From: Dehalococcoidia bacterium
GTDB taxonomy: Bacteria; Chloroflexota; Dehalococcoidia; GIF9; UBA5620
Assembly: GCA_016783225.1 (NCBI GenBank)
Contig: JADHWZ010000100.1
Span: 1 to 8,304 of the forward strand
Length of the DNA: 8,304 nt
Reading direction: 5' to 3'
Below, piece by piece: positions 1-5,148 of the stretch. The notes under the pieces were generated by a model that saw nothing but the letters and a program-made list of their open reading frames with translations, was not told the DNA's origin and did not search any database. The first letter of the stretch is position 1, and every line of letters starts with the position of its first letter. Position numbers and translations under genes: made by a program.

Positions 1-921
1 TATCACTATGGCGGCGAAGATCAAGAACCGCCACTCGTAAATCTCGCCTGTCTTCAGGAACTCCATAAGAGGATACAGGACGTACACTCCTAGCACCGGC
101 CCATAAATGCTAACGATACCGCCAAAAACCACCCATATTATTGCCTGGAAGGACAACGCGACATCCAGGGTAAACGGGCCGGCGATTCTCAGGATGTGTG
201 CGTACATGGCGCCGGCAATTCCAGCGAAGAAACCACCTACGGCGAAAGCCAGTATCTTATATCTTACCGTGTTGATTCCGCTGGCGCGGGCCGCGATCTC
301 ATCCTCGCGAATAGCATGGAAAATAATCCCGGTTCTGACCAGGCTGCTTTTGGCATCGGTGAGCTTCCACATTATGAACACGGAGACAATCATGACCACC
401 AGTGAGATGTAGAAGCTGACCGTCTTTGATTCGGAAAGTCGGTCAAGGCCGGAAACGCCCAGCTCACCACCGGTGAAGTCGGTGAAGGCGAATATGATAC
501 CGAGAAGGATAAGAGGAAAGGCCAGGGTGACCAGCGACAGGTAGGGACCTCTCAGCCTTAACGCTGGTAGACACATGAGTACGCCGGCTAGAACCCCGGC
601 TAAAGCCCCGATGGGTATTGTCGCCCATGGTTGCCAGCCCAGGTCTCTATTGAGAAAAGCCGCTGTGTAGGCGGCAACGCCGAAGAAGAGAGCATGACCA
701 AAGTTGATCTGACCGGTATAGCCAGATATGAAGTCCCAGCTGACGGCGAAAATAACAAACAGATTGGCAAATGTAAGAACGCGCAGGAGAAATGGCTGTA
801 TCCCAATTGGCTGCGTAAATAAGGGGAAGAGAAATAAGAGCAGGAAGAAGATTAAGGCTATCAGCCTGCCCGGGATGGCGACCACATCACCCTGGAAGTC
901 CTTAAGCAGCCGTCTAAACAA
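1..921 (-). CDS. livM: Branched-chain amino acid-type ABC transporter permease LivM (3' end cut by window edge)
   Basis: Second membrane permease of a HAAT-type ABC importer; with LivH it forms the channel through which the ligand delivered by the binding protein crosses the membrane. The frame is open through 307 residues to the left edge, and only the last few tens of residues should be missing. Family hallmarks are visible: SGYTGQINFGHALFFGVAAY (residues 66-85), LPALRLRGPYLSLVTLAF (118-135), the cytoplasmic ATPase-coupling loop around HAIREDEIAARASGI (202-216) followed by KILAFAVGGFFAGIAGAMYA, and VVFGGIVSIYGPVLG (264-278). Hydrophobic segments recur throughout, starting at about 20-36. 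There is no early ATG. I chose the TTG at 919-921 because a GAGGAG Shine-Dalgarno lies 9 nt upstream inside the end of livH; a GTG twelve codons later is the alternative. The start directly abuts the livH stop in the same frame, so the two are surely co-transcribed and probably translationally coupled. Family assignment is firm; the substrate is unknown. Confidence 0.93.
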   Translation of the reverse strand, partial: MFRRLLKDFQGDVVAIPGRLIALIFFLLLFLFPLFTQPIGIQPFLLRVLTFANLFVIFAVSWDFISGYTGQINFGHALFFGVAAYTAAFLNRDLGWQPWATIPIGALAGVLAGVLMCLPALRLRGPYLSLVTLAFPLILLGIIFAFTDFTGGELGVSGLDRLSESKTVSFYISLVVMIVSVFIMWKLTDAKSSLVRTGIIFHAIREDEIAARASGINTVRYKILAFAVGGFFAGIAGAMYAHILRIAGPFTLDVALSFQAIIWVVFGGIVSIYGPVLGVYVLYPLMEFLKTGEIYEWRFLIFAAIVI

Positions 922-1980
922 TTACAGTCTCTCCTCTTCAAAAACTACGCCAAATAGCCCCTCGGGTCTAAACACAAGTACTGCTACCATGACGGCGAGG
1001 GCAAACGCCCCTTTGAGAAAGGCGCCTGTCGGCAGCAAGTAAACGACCAGAACCTCGACCAGCGCCAGAATGAATGCCCCGATGAAGCTTCCCTTGATGC
1101 TTCCCAGGCCCCCCAGAACGATGATTGCCATCATCATTATGAATGGAGGCATCCACATGTGTGGTTCAAGAACCAGCGTTGGAGCTACCAGGACTCCGGC
1201 AATAGCCGCTAGGCCTGACGCCAGGCCCATGACTATCAAGAGTATTCTGGAGACGTCTATGCCCATCAGGTTGGCGATCTCCGTATCCTGAGCTGTAGCC
1301 CTGATGGCAATGCCCAATCTTGTCTTTGACAGGAGTGCCCATACACCAACGAGAACAAGTAAGACTGCGACGAATGTCAGTATATGCTGGAAAGAAACCT
1401 TGACGCCGATTATGTGCCAGTACCCTGAAACGAAGGCCGGCGCTCCAAGATAGTGACCGCCAAAGGCTGGCACCAGAAGGATATACTCCTGAAAGACCAT
1501 AGCCAGGGCGAGGGTAACCAGCAACACGGTTACGTGATGCTCACGTATGCGGTCAATGAACAACTTGTAGGCGCCGCCTGTTATGAACATGGCGAACACG
1601 GCAGACAGGATGATTGCCTTGGTAAGCGATACATCTGCTCCCATGCCAAGAACGAATCCTGTGCCGAACCACACCAGGAGCACCGCAATGACGGCAGACA
1701 GGATAATTGACACGATAGAGGGCACGCGGAGAAGGACGAACAAGCTATAGGTGCCGACTGACATGAGGGATGCAACGACCAGCGCCAGGACAATTGCTGA
1801 AACGGGGTTCAAACCGAGCAGTAGAGAACAAGTATACAGAGCGTAGGCTGCCAGCATGTAGAACGCAGTATGTGCCAGGTTTAGCATCCTGGCCACGCCG
1901 AAGATGAGGGAAAAGCCGATGGCGAGAAGGGCATAAACCCCTCCCTTCACCAGTGTGTTTACTATGATTCCCTCAATCAT
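922..1980 (-). CDS. livH: Branched-chain amino acid-type ABC transporter permease LivH
   Basis: First membrane permease of the HAAT-type importer. The N-terminus LVKGGVYALLAIGFSLIFGV followed by RMLNLAHTAFYMLAAY (residues 10-46) is the LivH signature. The coupling loop is seen in LLSKTRLGIAIRATAQDTEIANLMGI (about 216-241), then the glycine/alanine-rich GLASGLAAIAGVL, the IIVLGGLGSIKGSFIGA segment (286-302), and the typical end VLVFRPEGLFG (334-344). At 352 residues it is longer than the roughly 290-300 usual for LivH. The excess lies at about residues 85-135, where one or two extra hydrophobic segments precede the usual segment at 139-170. The ATG start at 1980 begins the signature at the expected distance, but upstream only a distant AGG resembles a Shine-Dalgarno. 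The gene sits 118 bp downstream of the binding-protein gene, with a strong hairpin between, and its stop abuts livM. Confidence 0.93.
   Translation of the reverse strand: MIEGIIVNTLVKGGVYALLAIGFSLIFGVARMLNLAHTAFYMLAAYALYTCSLLLGLNPVSAIVLALVVASLMSVGTYSLFVLLRVPSIVSIILSAVIAVLLVWFGTGFVLGMGADVSLTKAIILSAVFAMFITGGAYKLFIDRIREHHVTVLLVTLALAMVFQEYILLVPAFGGHYLGAPAFVSGYWHIIGVKVSFQHILTFVAVLLVLVGVWALLSKTRLGIAIRATAQDTEIANLMGIDVSRILLIVMGLASGLAAIAGVLVAPTLVLEPHMWMPPFIMMMAIIVLGGLGSIKGSFIGAFILALVEVLVVYLLPTGAFLKGAFALAVMVAVLVFRPEGLFGVVFEEERL
931..936 (-). promoter_or_regulatory. Ribosome binding site deciding the livM TTG start
   Basis: GAGGAG inside the last codons of livH, 9 nt upstream of the TTG that directly follows the livH stop. 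It supports TTG at 921 over the GTG further in. Confidence 0.6.
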
Positions 1981-2036
1981 GACTTAGCTTAACCTAGATG
2001 TTACCAAACAGCGACCTGCTTTGCAAGCTCTCTCTG

Positions 2037-2076
2037 TGGAGACCCCAGGCTGTCTGCAGGCGGCCTGGGGTCTCCA
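2037..2076 (-). promoter_or_regulatory. Strong intergenic hairpin between binding protein and permease genes
   Basis: A perfect 14-bp inverted repeat, arms 2037-2050 and 2063-2076 (core GGAGACCCCAGGC / GCCTGGGGTCTCC). The 12-nt loop can pair further with two G-U wobbles down to a 4-nt loop. It begins 22 nt after the binding-protein stop. No T-run follows on either strand, so it is not a plain intrinsic terminator. In binding-protein-first transporter operons, such hairpins commonly protect the 3' end of the processed binding-protein mRNA, giving more binding protein than permease. That role is inferred here. Confidence 0.7.
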
Positions 2077-2098
2077 GATACGGCTAAAAAACTGGTTA

Positions 2099-3931
2099 CT
2101 ATTCGAATGTCAAGGTGTGCGCTATTTCGGAGAAGAGTGCTTCATCGTAGGGAGAGAACATGTCTATGGTCCACACCGTGGCGCGGACCCACTTGTCGCC
2201 CTTCTGCACTACAAGGTAGAAGGTATCGAGCGCATACGTCCCGGACGTGAATTTGACTTTGCCCTCAACAGCAGGGGTGCCATCTGCCAGGGTTGTCTCA
2301 CTCTCAGAGACAACTTCAACATCCGTATAGCCTGTTGCCTCCATGTCGGCAACCATTTCATCCGCCGCGCTGCCCTCTGCCACGTCGTAAACGGCAATGC
2401 TTATCCCTGGAACGAACGCCGGCACACCGAATGAAGCCACAGCGCTCGCTGTCACGTTCTCCGGGCGCTCTCCCCAGGCCGACGGGTATTTGACCGAGAA
2501 AGCGGGGTCGGCGTTGGTGAATGTTGCTGCTTCAAATGACAGCGCACCCTCCTCAGGTGCAGCTTCCTCTTCAGGTGCAGCTTCCTCCGGAGGTGGCTCG
2601 GTCGCTGCCTCGGCCGTCAACCTGTCGATCACCCGCGGCGGTGCCACCCAGGTGATGGTGCCCTCATAGAATACGTCTTCCCAGTCGCCCGTGCCGAAGT
2701 TCGGCCAGACGTTTTTCTTCACGCCATCCTGCCACTGCGTGGCGATGCCTGTGGCATAGCCCGGACCGTACTTCACATCGTGAGGGTTCCCATACGGGTT
2801 GTCTTCTAGACTCGTGAAGACGAGGCGGGCGGCGGCTCCGTCCTCGTCCCACTTTTCAAGCTCGGCAACAACCGCGTCGGCATCCAGAGTCCCCGCCCTT
2901 TCGGCACATTCCGCTAGCAGGATAACGGCATCGTTAGTGCTAGCAGTGTATGTGGGGGTCTGTCCGGTCTTGGCGATAAAGGCCTCAATGAAGGGAAGGG
3001 TTTTGCTCGTGAAAGCTACTCCCTCGCAGTATGTGTTCAGGGTGGTTTCATAGTTGCCGAAACCGCCGGTTGCATCCCAGAAGCCGTCCTTCTGCGATTC
3101 AACGTTGATGCCTACCGAAGCCGCTGGTACCTCGAGTTCTCCCCATGACTTGGCATAGGGAATACCCAGCGGGCCGGAGATAATAGGCATGATGATGTCA
3201 GTGTTAGCAGCTTCTATGGCTGTCATCTCCGCTGTGAGTTCGGTGGCTGTAGGCGATGGTCTCCAGGTGCCGGAGACTTCCATTCCAAGCCTCGCAGGAA
3301 TGAGCGCTTCCATGGCGCCCACCATGGCGTCGGCCCACTGCGCGCCTTCAGCGCAGATGGCTACTCTCAGAGGCCTTTGTATGCCCGTCTGCTGTTTCAG
3401 TATGCCTCCAGCCATCCCCACTTCCATCAGCGTGTTCCCGACCAGATGGTTGTTACAGATTGGCGTTACCCTGAAGAAGTACTTGTAGCGGTCGTAATCA
3501 TCGGCCACCACTGTACAGAGTTCCAAGGTAGCGGCGCCACAATCGAGGAAGATGGTCTGATAGTCCATGGCGACTTCCTGCATGGCGAATACGCCTTCAG
3601 TCCTGAAACCGCCGATGACGAAGTCCGCCCCGTCGACCGTTATCAGCCGCTCCATTGCCGAGGCAGCATCATCAACGCTGAGTATCTCGTTTGAGTCTGA
3701 CTTTATCAGCTCGATCATGTATACCTCGTCACCTATCGTTACACCACCAGCGGCGTTGACTGTGTCCCGTCCTATCTCAGCACCCCACCAGTGGTGTTCG
3801 CCCTGGACATATGCCATCGGGCCGATGACGCCGATCTTGATCACGTTTTCCTCTGCAGGGGCAGCGCAGGCAGGAAGCACCAGCGCTATCAACAAAACAC
3901 AACTAAGCAATAAGAAAAGAACCTTTTTCAC
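2099..3931 (-). CDS. ABC transporter substrate-binding lipoprotein (Peripla_BP_6/HAAT type) with extra C-terminal PsbP-like domain
   Basis: Extracytoplasmic binding protein that should capture the ligand for LivH/LivM. Residues 1-21 form a signal peptide (KK, then a leucine-rich core) ending in the lipobox-like LPAC, with C22 the probable lipidated cysteine. The type I periplasmic-binding fold begins at IKIGVIGPMAYVQGEHHWWGAEI (31-53), with VNAAGG at 58-63 and the VDGADFVIGG segment at 99-108, and runs to about residue 438. An acidic E/P/A linker follows (about 441-462; PPPEEAAPEEEAAPEEG). The last 150 residues (about 465-610; FTNADPAFSVKYPSAWGE then a beta-rich stretch ending AHTLTFE) resemble the PsbP/DUF1795-like domains of bacterial lipoproteins. 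Normal HAAT binding proteins are about 370-430 residues and lack this. The start is GTG at 3929-3931 with AAGGAGGT 10 nt upstream. It is the first gene of the liv operon. Amino acids, amides or urea-like compounds are all possible ligands. Confidence 0.9.
   Translation of the reverse strand: MKKVLFLLLSCVLLIALVLPACAAPAEENVIKIGVIGPMAYVQGEHHWWGAEIGRDTVNAAGGVTIGDEVYMIELIKSDSNEILSVDDAASAMERLITVDGADFVIGGFRTEGVFAMQEVAMDYQTIFLDCGAATLELCTVVADDYDRYKYFFRVTPICNNHLVGNTLMEVGMAGGILKQQTGIQRPLRVAICAEGAQWADAMVGAMEALIPARLGMEVSGTWRPSPTATELTAEMTAIEAANTDIIMPIISGPLGIPYAKSWGELEVPAASVGINVESQKDGFWDATGGFGNYETTLNTYCEGVAFTSKTLPFIEAFIAKTGQTPTYTASTNDAVILLAECAERAGTLDADAVVAELEKWDEDGAAARLVFTSLEDNPYGNPHDVKYGPGYATGIATQWQDGVKKNVWPNFGTGDWEDVFYEGTITWVAPPRVIDRLTAEAATEPPPEEAAPEEEAAPEEGALSFEAATFTNADPAFSVKYPSAWGERPENVTASAVASFGVPAFVPGISIAVYDVAEGSAADEMVADMEATGYTDVEVVSESETTLADGTPAVEGKVKFTSGTYALDTFYLVVQKGDKWVRATVWTIDMFSPYDEALFSEIAHTLTFE
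2553..2588 (-). repeat. Two-copy 18-bp tandem repeat encoding the E/A/P linker
   Basis: On the plus strand the unit TCAGGTGCAGCTTCCTC(T/C) occurs twice in tandem, identical over 17 of 18 bases. It encodes EEAAPE-type units of the flexible linker between the two domains of the binding protein. Copy number is likely to vary by slippage. Confidence 0.75.
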
Positions 3932-3941
3932 TATGTAATTG

Positions 3942-3949
3942 ACCTCCTT
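3942..3949 (-). promoter_or_regulatory. Shine-Dalgarno of the binding-protein gene
   Basis: A full-consensus AAGGAGGT, 10 nt upstream of the GTG at 3931. It fixes the non-ATG start and suggests strong translation of the first gene of the operon. Confidence 0.8.
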
Positions 3950-3985
3950 CTAACAGTTCTGAGTCATATGACCTTACTCACCAGC

Positions 3986-4011
3986 AGGCAGTGCCCAAGC
4001 ACCCACTGCCT
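3986..4011 (-). promoter_or_regulatory. Hairpin in the 5' leader of the transporter operon
   Basis: An 8-bp perfect stem (AGGCAGTG / CACTGCCT, arms 3986-3993 and 4004-4011) with a 10-nt loop. It lies 54 nt upstream of the binding-protein start and about 36 nt upstream of its Shine-Dalgarno. No T-run follows, so it is not a terminator. I recognise no riboswitch or T-box element. It may affect mRNA stability or be a protein site. Confidence 0.45.
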
Positions 4012-4190
4012 CCGGCCTATAGCTCGATTTCTTACGGGCTACCACCCCCTTCCATTACTTTTGTTCTTTGTATCTGCGTGACCTTGCGCTCACCACCCGC
4101 CTGAGGAATTCTGAACTTGATGGGCGGCAAGTGAGCAAACATAGTTGACGGAGATGATTAACGCACCACGCCTTTGCGCTGTCTTGGAAC

Positions 4191-4196
4191 ATTATA
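4191..4196 (-). promoter_or_regulatory. Candidate -10 box for the transporter operon
   Basis: Read on the minus strand this is a perfect TATAAT. No good -35 hexamer lies 16-18 bp upstream; a TTGACG occurs only 7 bp away, too close to act as one. If used, transcription would start near 4184 and give a leader of about 250 nt. A weak assignment. Confidence 0.25.
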
Positions 4197-4452
4197 CTAC
4201 ATCCGTCAAGCCCCCGAATTGAATCATCTAAAATGTAACCCAAGAGGCACATGTCTGGAAGCGAAAGACCAAAAACCAAGAGGTAGAATGACACGCAAAA
4301 GCGGGAGTGCTGTTCCTTATTTCTGACAGCTTGTCCGGCGGATTTCTTTTTGGATTTTCACTTGTGATTTTCATTGTTGCATTTTGACTCTTACATTGTA
4401 TTGGCGCGGTGGGTGGGTAGCGGACGGGTGCGGCCTGCCCCGTTTGCTGCTG

Positions 4453-4478
4453 TCCCCTGTCCCTTGACAGGAGAGGGG
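4453..4478. repeat. Short G/C-rich hairpin repeat (CCCTGTC...GACAGG type)
   Basis: CCTGTC-CCTT-GACAGG (4456-4471) flanked by TCC and GAGAGGGGA halves forms an imperfect hairpin. It resembles the dispersed 'CCCTCTCCCTT..GGGAGAGGG' hairpin repeats found in intergenic regions of many bacteria. Whether it is multicopy in this genome cannot be seen from one copy. Confidence 0.45.
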
Positions 4479-4559
4479 AAGAGTGAGGTTCAGATAGGTA
4501 TGAAGACCCAGTCGTGCGATTACCCCAAAGAAAGGCGTGGTTACCGCGACCACTATTGG

Positions 4560-4590
4560 AAAACTGATCTCGTTCGGATAGATGCGTGAC
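4560..4590 (+). repeat. Direct repeat A, copy 1
   Basis: AAAACTGATCTCGTTCGGAT followed by AGATGCGTGAC. It matches copy 2 at 4773-4803 in 28 of 31 positions. The two copies bracket the first GTAG hairpin pair. Confidence 0.75.
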
Positions 4591-4668
4591 TCCGCTGCAT
4601 CATCATGGAAGTATGCGTTATTCTAGCTTGGGGCGCGCAGAAGCGGCGGCCATGCTACAGCAACTGGA

Positions 4669-4725
4669 GTAGGGACAGGTCTTTAGACCTGTCCGAAGTG
4701 GACAGACCTGGAGGTCTGTCCCTAC
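4669..4725. repeat. BIME-like element 1: two inverted GTAG-headed REP hairpins
   Basis: Left half: GTAG (4669-4672), then a 9-bp stem GGACAGGTC / GACCTGTCC with a TTTA loop (4673-4694). Spacer GAAGT. Right half, inverted: stem GGACAGACC / GGTCTGTCC (4700-4721), then CTAC (4722-4725), which is GTAG on the other strand. The element is a 57-bp inverted pair. A GTAG tetranucleotide 5' of a hairpin is the known hallmark of REP sequences recognised by RAYT (TnpA-REP) transposases. No RAYT gene is in the window. Confidence 0.7.
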
Positions 4726-4745
4726 GATTCTGAGAGAACAGAGAC

Positions 4746-4778
4746 GTGTCACCAATGTACTGAACGAGTACAAAAACT
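4746..4778 (+). repeat. Direct repeat B, copy 1
   Basis: A 33-bp sequence beginning GTGTCACCAATGTACTGAAC and ending GAGTACAAAAACT, identical to copy 2 at 4960-4992. It contains a small GTACT/AGTAC inverted repeat. Its last bases overlap the start of repeat A copy 2. Confidence 0.85.
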
Positions 4779-4803
4779 GATCTCGCTCGGATAGATAGGT
4801 GAC
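4773..4803 (+). repeat. Direct repeat A, copy 2
   Basis: AAAACTGATCTCGCTCGGAT followed by AGATAGGTGAC; three mismatches to copy 1 at 4560-4590. Confidence 0.75.
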
Positions 4804-4840
4804 GCCCACCTGGTGTCACTATCAGGAAAATGAGAAGTAT

Positions 4841-4901
4841 GTAGTGCGAGGCTTTAGCCTCGCCCAAACCCCACCCAGGCGACCTTAAAAGGTCGCACTA
4901 C
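4841..4901. repeat. BIME-like element 2: two inverted GTAG-headed REP hairpins
   Basis: Left half: GTAG-T, then a 7-bp stem GCGAGGC / GCCTCGC with a TTTA loop (4841-4863). Spacer of 15 bp. Right half, inverted: stem GCGACCT / AGGTCGC (4879-4896) whose loop is TTTA on the other strand, then A-CTAC (4897-4901). The outer 9 bp (GTAGTGCGA / TCGCACTAC) are perfect inverted repeats. It shares its architecture with element 1 but has a different stem sequence, so it belongs to a different REP subfamily. Confidence 0.7.
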
Positions 4902-4959
4902 TTCTCCCCACCACAGCCCTCTTGTGCAACGATAAGGGTAACAAAAGAGGGGAGATGGA

Positions 4960-4992
4960 GTGTCACCAATGTACTGAACGAGTACAAAAACT
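4960..4992 (+). repeat. Direct repeat B, copy 2, abutting the small-RNA promoter
   Basis: Identical over 33 bp to 4746-4778. Its last base is the first T of the TTGACA -35 box, so the repeat lies directly upstream of the small-RNA promoter. Confidence 0.85.
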
Positions 4993-5020
4993 TGACAAAC
5001 TGTGCGGATTGTGCTAGATT
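4992..5020 (+). promoter_or_regulatory. Sigma70-type promoter for the small RNA
   Basis: Perfect -35 TTGACA (4992-4997), exactly 17 bp of spacer, extended TGC, then -10 TAGATT (5015-5020). A start about 7 nt downstream falls at or next to G5028, which is the first base of the RNA's closing stem. The agreement of promoter, start and stem makes this the best-supported promoter in the window. Confidence 0.8.
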
Positions 5021-5027
5021 ATAAGAT

Positions 5028-5148
5028 GTCCCAAGTGATCGAGCTAGGACCGGGGAGGTAGAGGCTCAGCGCAAGGTAGGCGATGGCCGAAAAGCGCGAG
5101 GCAAGAGCAACCGGGAGGGGCGAGGTTACTTGGGACTCGTTTGTTTTT
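5028..5148 (+). ncRNA. Structured small RNA of unrecognised family, about 110-120 nt
   Basis: The 5' end GTCCCAAGT (5028-5036) pairs perfectly with ACTTGGGAC (5128-5136). The stem extends to 13 bp with two G-U pairs (5037-5040 with 5124-5127), then a tandem G-A/A-G step and 3 more pairs. Inward I can draw a rod: a purine-rich internal loop (5046-5049 opposite 5115-5118, again allowing tandem GA pairs), CCGG/CCGG (5050-5053 with 5111-5114), GCUC/GAGC (5064-5067 with 5105-5108), GCGC/GCGC (5069-5072 with 5094-5097), and GGC/GCC capped by GAUG (5079-5088). The 3' tail TCGTTTGTTTTT follows directly. With a strong promoter and no plus-strand gene downstream, it looks like a free-standing RNA rather than a riboswitch. 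It lacks the conserved SRP RNA tip and any tmRNA, RNase P or known riboswitch core that I recognise. Its 3' end overlaps the end of hpt on the other strand. The inner pairings are hand-drawn and less certain than the end stem. Confidence 0.7.
5124..5148 (+). terminator. U-rich 3' end of the small RNA
   Basis: The 3' arm of the closing stem (5124-5136) is followed at once by TCGTTTGTTTTT (5137-5148). The long end stem plus U-run can act as an intrinsic terminator, though the stem closes a long rod rather than a short loop. No equivalent T-run exists for minus-strand transcripts, so hpt has no obvious terminator here. Confidence 0.55.

Larger units (their letters stand above)
3950..5027. other. 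Long intergenic region, repeat-rich, no convincing protein gene
   Basis: Over 1 kb separates the transporter operon from the small-RNA promoter and hpt. The part from 3950 to about 4370 should hold the leader and promoter of the transporter operon; apart from one hairpin and one TATAAT I see nothing defined. From about 4450 to 4992 it is dense in short palindromes and direct repeats, listed separately. Short open frames here lack Shine-Dalgarno sites, have unlikely compositions and cross the repeats. Confidence 0.7.

Noticed and set aside
4055..4294. Minus-strand 79-residue open frame upstream of the transporter operon
   Set aside because: GTG start with no Shine-Dalgarno, Cys/Ser/Arg-rich composition without domain-like features, and it covers the likely promoter and leader.
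4374..4589. Plus-strand 71-residue open frame
   Set aside because: It crosses the CCCTGTC hairpin repeat and repeat A and has no Shine-Dalgarno; typical of spurious frames over repeats.
4618..4867. Minus-strand 63- and 70-residue open frames
   Set aside because: Both are translations through the BIME hairpins and direct repeats, with overlapping frames and no ribosome binding site.
4669..4901. CRISPR array
   Set aside because: Repeats are palindromic pairs of two different sequences without regular spacers, and no cas genes are present.
4917..4951. CCCTCTT / AAGAGGG inverted repeat as terminator
   Set aside because: Only 7 bp with a 21-nt loop and no T-run on either side.
5028..5148. Small RNA as 4.5S/SRP RNA
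   Set aside because: Size, rod shape and U-tail fit, but the conserved SRP54-binding tip (GUCAGG...GGAA...AGCAGC) is absent; the terminal loop here is GAUG.
5028..5148. Small RNA as a riboswitch leader
   Set aside because: No plus-strand gene starts downstream; the sequence runs antisense into hpt, and I see no known aptamer core.
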